Shown: in pieces, positions 60,395 through 64,000 of the stretch
Layout: each line of letters starts with the position of its first letter
Numbering within the stretch: position 1 is the first letter of the stretch
Assembly: GCA_903995115.1 (NCBI GenBank)
Contig: LR877154.1
Location: forward strand, 558,001 to 622,000
Length of the DNA: 64,000 nucleotides
Reading direction: 5' to 3'
Source of the DNA: Angomonas deanei
Lineage: Eukaryota > Euglenozoa > Kinetoplastea > Trypanosomatida > Trypanosomatidae
Notes under the pieces: generated by a model
What the model saw: only the letters and a program-made list of their open reading frames with translations
Told to the model about the DNA's origin: nothing
Database searches by the model: none
Made by a program: the position numbers and the translations under genes

Positions 60395-61996
60395 ATGACC
60401 GAGGGACAGCTGCGGGAAGAAATTCAGCGTTTGTTGGCGAGCGAACAACCGCAAAGTGCACTGCTTTTGACAGATGTGCTCTGCACGTTGGACCCATCTT
60501 CCACGGAAAATCTAATTTTAAAAGCCAGCGTCCTGTTTCAAGTGAGGGAATTTAGCGGCGTGCTTCGCGTGGCAAAGCGTGTCCTGGAGGGCAATCCTGA
60601 TTGCGCTGAAGCTATTTATCTTGCAATGAACGCATCGTTTGAGCTTGCGAACATAAAAGAGTGCGTGTCTTTTTCGGAAAAACTGTTATCCTGCGGCCAC
60701 AAAGAAACACACGCATTATGTGTGCTGGGGAAGTGCTCGGAAATCTCTTACGATCCGGCCGGCGCCGCAGAGTACTACAAGAAGGCACTCCTTGTTGATC
60801 CGTTCTGTCTTGAGGCTTTGCACGCTCTTTCGGAGCACCGACTGCTAGATGAGACTGGCATGATTGAATTAATCGACAGCTTGGCTTTGCCTAGCGGGGC
60901 GGACGCTCTTCGGGAGAGTTTAAAAGCGCAGGCCGATGTCAAGCACACAACTAGTGTGGACGGTGTACCGACGGCGGTAATTTTACTGCAAAAGGCAAGA
61001 CAAGAGTACGGACGAAATAATCTCCGACAAGCTCTATCTTTGACAACGGAATTACTGGAGCAGGATTTTTACAACCGCGACTGCATGTGTCTCCACTTGA
61101 GTATCCTAGTGGACATGAAAGTTTCGCCAAAACTTTTTGAAATAGCCCATTTTTTATCGGAAAATAATTCTCAGGCCGAGTTGGCTGTGTATGCGATAGG
61201 CTGCTTTTATTATTCGCTGTGCAACTACGAACGTGCGGGAAGATATTTTAGCCGAGCAACCGAACTCGATTGCTACTTTTGTGAAGCCTGGGTGGCTTAC
61301 GGACATTGCTACGCAAAACTAGAAGAAGGCGAGCAGGCATTGAACGTTTACCGTCGTGCTAGTAATTTTTTTCCTGGACTTTTATGTTGCAATACTTTCA
61401 TTGGAATGCAGTACAGCAGAATACACCAGTGGCCCATAGCGCTTAATTTTTTCAACGACGCTTTAAAATTAGCTCCGGCGGATCCCTTGACTTTGAACGA
61501 AATTGGTGTGCTGTACACTCGAACAAAGAAGTACCCAGAAGCTCTAAATTTTTTCTACATGGCGTACAAAAGTTTAAGCAGCAATGAGAATCCATCTGAA
61601 CACTTTGACTGCATTATCTTTAATTTGGCTACGGTCCTCAGAAAGGCGGGCAAATATTCGGAAGCTATAAAATATTATTGCGATTACGTGAGATGTCGAC
61701 CGAATGCAAGCCACGGTTACTGCGCATTAGGATTCACCCATCATCTTAATGGTGACATTAAGTCGGCTATTTCGAATTATCACGTGTCGCTGAGCATAAA
61801 ACCAGATTCCTTTTGCAACGATCTGCTGAACAGAGCACTGACAGCCGATTTCGGTCAAAACGCGAGCGGTGTCGACTGGAGTTCCCCACCTCCCGCCCAG
61901 AGCACGGATGTTACCTTTTCCACGGTTTCTAAGACACACAACCCTGCGTCGTCTGTCGGAGACTGCTTTAGTGTCGGAAGAAGTTTGACCTTTTAG
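60395..61996 (+). CDS. APC/C subunit CDC16 (APC6), TPR protein
   Basis: The 533-residue protein is built of about 12 TPR units. The central ones match CDC16/APC6 closely: YAIGCFYYSLCNYERAGRYF, then AWVAYGHCYAKLEEGEQALN, IGMQYSRIHQWPIALNFFND, PADPLTLNEIGVLYTRTKKY and NLATVLRKAGKYSEAIKYY (human: VGCYYL..., AWIAYGHSFA..., IGLEYGL..., APEDPFVMHEVGVVAF..., NLGHVCRKLKKYAEALDYH). CDC16 is a scaffold TPR subunit of the anaphase-promoting complex that ubiquitinates cyclins and other mitotic proteins. The Ser/Asn-rich last 70 residues lie beyond the TPRs. First gene of the plus-strand unit; Asn runs absent. Intact. Confidence 0.85.
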   Translation: MTEGQLREEIQRLLASEQPQSALLLTDVLCTLDPSSTENLILKASVLFQVREFSGVLRVAKRVLEGNPDCAEAIYLAMNASFELANIKECVSFSEKLLSCGHKETHALCVLGKCSEISYDPAGAAEYYKKALLVDPFCLEALHALSEHRLLDETGMIELIDSLALPSGADALRESLKAQADVKHTTSVDGVPTAVILLQKARQEYGRNNLRQALSLTTELLEQDFYNRDCMCLHLSILVDMKVSPKLFEIAHFLSENNSQAELAVYAIGCFYYSLCNYERAGRYFSRATELDCYFCEAWVAYGHCYAKLEEGEQALNVYRRASNFFPGLLCCNTFIGMQYSRIHQWPIALNFFNDALKLAPADPLTLNEIGVLYTRTKKYPEALNFFYMAYKSLSSNENPSEHFDCIIFNLATVLRKAGKYSEAIKYYCDYVRCRPNASHGYCALGFTHHLNGDIKSAISNYHVSLSIKPDSFCNDLLNRALTADFGQNASGVDWSSPPPAQSTDVTFSTVSKTHNPASSVGDCFSVGRSLTF

Positions 61997-62844
61997 CGCG
62001 ACAGCAAATTCGGAAATGCATATAGATGCCCACTTTTTTTTTTTTTTTTTGTTTTCATGTCCGTCAATTCTGCGGATTTTTTTTATTATAACTTTCTACA
62101 TAGATCCGTTTGAGATGACAAAGAATGAGTACTTTCCTTCTTTTTGTTTTAATTTCAGGCCGTCTTCAGTTTTCATTACTCCTGCTGCGCTCTTAATACG
62201 TTTTCCGTTTCTCTCCTTTTTTTTTTTTTGCGACCCAAAGAGTATCCACCGGTAAGCTTCTCCCTCAAGCACACCAATTAAATGAAAACGATGATTCGAC
62301 GCGTTGAGAATAGGAAGCTAATTTAGGAATTCAAAGTTTGCCACGTCCGCTGTGGACTTTTTATGGCAAGCGGCTCTATTTCAGCCGTTTAACAACGCCG
62401 AGATTTTGAGTATTTGCCTTGAAAACTACAAAGTTATCCTGTAGGATACCTGTGTATTTCCACCGTATTTTTACCTCTGCGCGTCCCTCCTTTTTTGATG
62501 AACAGTATTACGCTGATCCGTAACGCTTATTTGAGGTTATTTCACTTTCGACAATGGTATTAGCCATAAAAGCACCGAGAAACCCTGCTTTTTCAGATGT
62601 CCCTGCTACGTGCGTTTTTTTTTTTTCGTTAAAAAACTAAAATAGCGTCATATTTCTCTTCTTTTTTTCTTTGCGTTGTCTCTGGACCATCATAGCATGT
62701 ACTGCCTTGCGTTGGCTCCTCTCTTTTATTTTTTACTCTCCATCAACAACGAAAAGAAAAAATATATAAAAAACGCCTATCGCTTCGTCTCCCCTTTTTC
62801 CTTCTTCCGGAGTAAGGTAAACCAAGGGATTCATTTTCGCGCAC
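61997..62844. other. Intergenic region with a higher-complexity core
   Basis: About 850 bp. The outer parts are T-rich. The middle (about 62277-62600) is less simple than other spacers here and has a TGATGA (62496-62501) and a CTGA (62513-62516) that could be chance snoRNA boxes. A pyrimidine tract ends in AG at 62811-62812, a likely splice acceptor for the next gene. No protein gene seen. Confidence 0.5.
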
Positions 62845-63600
62845 ATGACACAACGCCATCTTCGGCCGAAATGCGAAACATACCTAAAGTATCTCTTCAA
62901 AAAAACGGATGAAATGCAATCTCTACACCAGATTTTGCCGGGTCGCTCCAGCTCAAGCGCAGATTTGTTGCAATTCCAGAAGGAACTTTGTAGTGTGGCG
63001 ACGGGTGAGGGCTATAAGTTCGCGGGGGTAAAACTGGTCCCGCCGTCGCATGAAATCGTTAAAGGGTTCCAGGGCAGTGAAATTTTGATGAGCCCTGTCT
63101 TTTCGAGGCCCTCCATAGATAAAAAATTTTCTATAAAACATTTGAATATCAACGGTGTTGAACCGGGAATTTGCCTGTTCACCAATAGATCTTCTGGTCG
63201 ATGGGAATACTCTTCGTTGTCGCCTGCCCTAGAGTTGACAGGCTCCCGCTTTCCTTTTTTTGCGTCTTCCCTCAATGAATACCACAGTGACTTATGCGGG
63301 AATGTGAATGTCATTACCGGAAAACGGCTGTTTGTCAAACCGTCTGAGAGTGATTTGACCTATCATTTTGTAGTCTCGCGTGATGGTGAACCCGTTTCGG
63401 TGGGGTTTGGAAAGCTTTTCGAGACAAATATTCTTAAAACCACCGAAGCCGTGCGGTCTTTCGTTAATTCACTCGGCGTGACCTTCGAGGATGATCATTT
63501 CGTTCTTTTTAGTGGAGTTGGGCCGAAAACAAATGCGTCTCCGGGACATTATACAATGAACTGGGGTAAATTCGGCACTACGAGTTGTACCCTGCTGTGA
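62845..63600 (+). CDS. Protein of unknown function
   Basis: The 251-residue frame starts at 62845 (MTQRHLRPKCETYLKYLF), 32 bp after the AG acceptor; a second Met at 62914 (MQSLHQILPGRSSSSADLL) gives 228 residues. The sequence is mixed alpha/beta with several Ser/Phe-rich strands (GSEILMSPVFSRPSIDKKFS, CLFTNRSSGRWEYSSLSPAL) and a beta-rich C-terminus (LTYHFVVSRDGEPVSVGFGK). No signal peptide, TM helix or enzyme motif was seen, and I do not recognise the family. It lies between CDC16 and a NudC-like gene. Intact. Confidence 0.6.
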   Translation: MTQRHLRPKCETYLKYLFKKTDEMQSLHQILPGRSSSSADLLQFQKELCSVATGEGYKFAGVKLVPPSHEIVKGFQGSEILMSPVFSRPSIDKKFSIKHLNINGVEPGICLFTNRSSGRWEYSSLSPALELTGSRFPFFASSLNEYHSDLCGNVNVITGKRLFVKPSESDLTYHFVVSRDGEPVSVGFGKLFETNILKTTEAVRSFVNSLGVTFEDDHFVLFSGVGPKTNASPGHYTMNWGKFGTTSCTLL

Positions 63601-63684
63601 TTTCATAGTTTTGGCTGACTTTTTATCTCTTACTCCACTGAATTTGCTTTTTTTTTTTTTCGCGTTAAATCTTATGCTACTCAC

Positions 63685-63719
63685 TTTCTATCTTCCTCTT
63701 TTTTTCTTTCTTTGCTAAG
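63685..63719 (+). promoter_or_regulatory. Trans-splice acceptor of the NudC-like gene
   Basis: A C/T tract ends in AG at 63718-63719, only 5 bp before the ATG at 63725. If used, the 5' UTR would be a very short 5 nt plus the spliced leader. Confidence 0.6.
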
Positions 63720-63724
63720 AGCGG

Positions 63725-64000
63725 ATGTCTATAAATCAAGAGGGTCTGACAGATCTATTGCCGTGCAATGGCCAGTGTGGAGGTGATTATCCTCTATACT
63801 CATTTGCCCAAACGGATAAAGATGTGACCGTGACCGTTCCTCTACCGAACGGCACAAAAGCGAAGTCAGTTACAGTTGATATCGCTCCCTCCTCACTGCT
63901 CGTGGGACTGACTGGGGCTGACCCGGTTCTGAATGGAAAACTCTTCAAGCCCATAAAATCCAGCGAGAGCACCTGGTACTTGGACAACGGTAACTTGATA
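63725..64000 (+). CDS. NudC-like CS-domain protein, 5' part
   Basis: The frame from ATG at 63725 is open to the window edge (92 codons). After a short start (MSINQEGLTDLLPCNGQCGG) comes a CS/p23 domain of the NudC type: YSFAQTDKDVTVTVPLPNGT, VTVDIAPSSLLVGLTGADPV, LNGKLFKPIKSSESTWYLDN (family: W.Qt..dv.v.vPlp.gtkakdv.v.i....L.vglkg..pil.G.L...vk.sestW.led). NudC proteins are co-chaperones for Hsp90 and dynein-associated clients. The family's leading Trp is replaced by Tyr-Ser-Phe here. Right end lies outside the window. Confidence 0.8.
   Translation, partial: MSINQEGLTDLLPCNGQCGGDYPLYSFAQTDKDVTVTVPLPNGTKAKSVTVDIAPSSLLVGLTGADPVLNGKLFKPIKSSESTWYLDNGNLI

Noticed and set aside
1-64000. CRISPR arrays, retroelements, transposons or viral remnants
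   Set aside because: No spaced direct repeats, reverse transcriptase or transposase motifs, LTRs or capsid-like frames were seen on either strand by eye.

Overview
The window looks like nuclear DNA of a trypanosomatid kinetoplastid. Thirty-one protein genes lie head to tail on the minus strand (1 to 56.7 kb). None needs an intron. Short AT-rich spacers with pyrimidine tracts followed by AG separate them, as expected of a polycistronic unit matured by spliced-leader trans-splicing and polyadenylation. A divergent strand switch at about 57-60.4 kb carries a tRNA-Pro gene, and the first three genes of a plus-strand unit follow. An amastin-like four-TM protein, a kinetoplastid-type adenosine kinase, an AKT-like PH-AGC kinase and several mitochondrial proteins without recognised families outside this group support the assignment. 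The very frequent AAT-coded polyasparagine runs are unusual for a trypanosomatid. A Strigomonadinae-like species such as Angomonas is only a guess; the species cannot be fixed from sequence alone.

Layout. 0-11.7 kb: strongly AT-rich, Asn-run-rich genes (partial Asn-rich protein, SmE, a USP deubiquitinase, a large protein with a possible degenerate M1/TAF2-like fold, NOM1/Sgd1, a small membrane protein). 11.8-25 kb: GC-richer genes (RBBP4/MSI1-like WD40, gamma-tubulin complex component, helical-repeat protein, UBE3C/Hul5-type HECT ligase, Ser/Arg-rich protein). 25-45 kb: adenosine kinase, amastin-like protein, YqeH/NOA1-type permuted GTPase, prefoldin-1, coiled-coil protein, NTM1 methyltransferase, two membrane proteins, AKT-like kinase, a Trp-repeat protein and a mitochondrial RGG protein. 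45-56.7 kb: RIIa-like protein, ARM-repeat/RGG protein, metallo-beta-lactamase, DJ-1, a mitochondrial OB-fold protein, a small mitochondrial protein, two adjacent GrpE paralogues and one more probable mitochondrial protein. 60.4-64 kb, plus strand: CDC16/APC6, an unknown protein, and a NudC-like CS-domain protein cut by the window edge.

Genes here are co-transcribed by position rather than by pathway, so neighbourhood says little about function, but mitochondrial proteins cluster at 43-57 kb. Six of the eleven genes in the first 25 kb are split between frames, always at or near homopolymers or AAT runs. Each looks like one protein interrupted by small length changes, which may be assembly indels; no gene to the right of 25 kb shows this.

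The most interesting non-coding structure is the strand-switch region. Its sense strand is G/T-rich on both sides, the strand bias inverts near 58.5-58.9 kb, and it contains long G runs, one of 18 and one of 10 separated by a single C. This resembles the GT-rich divergent promoters known from Trypanosoma brucei. I found no CRISPR array, intact mobile element or viral remnant.
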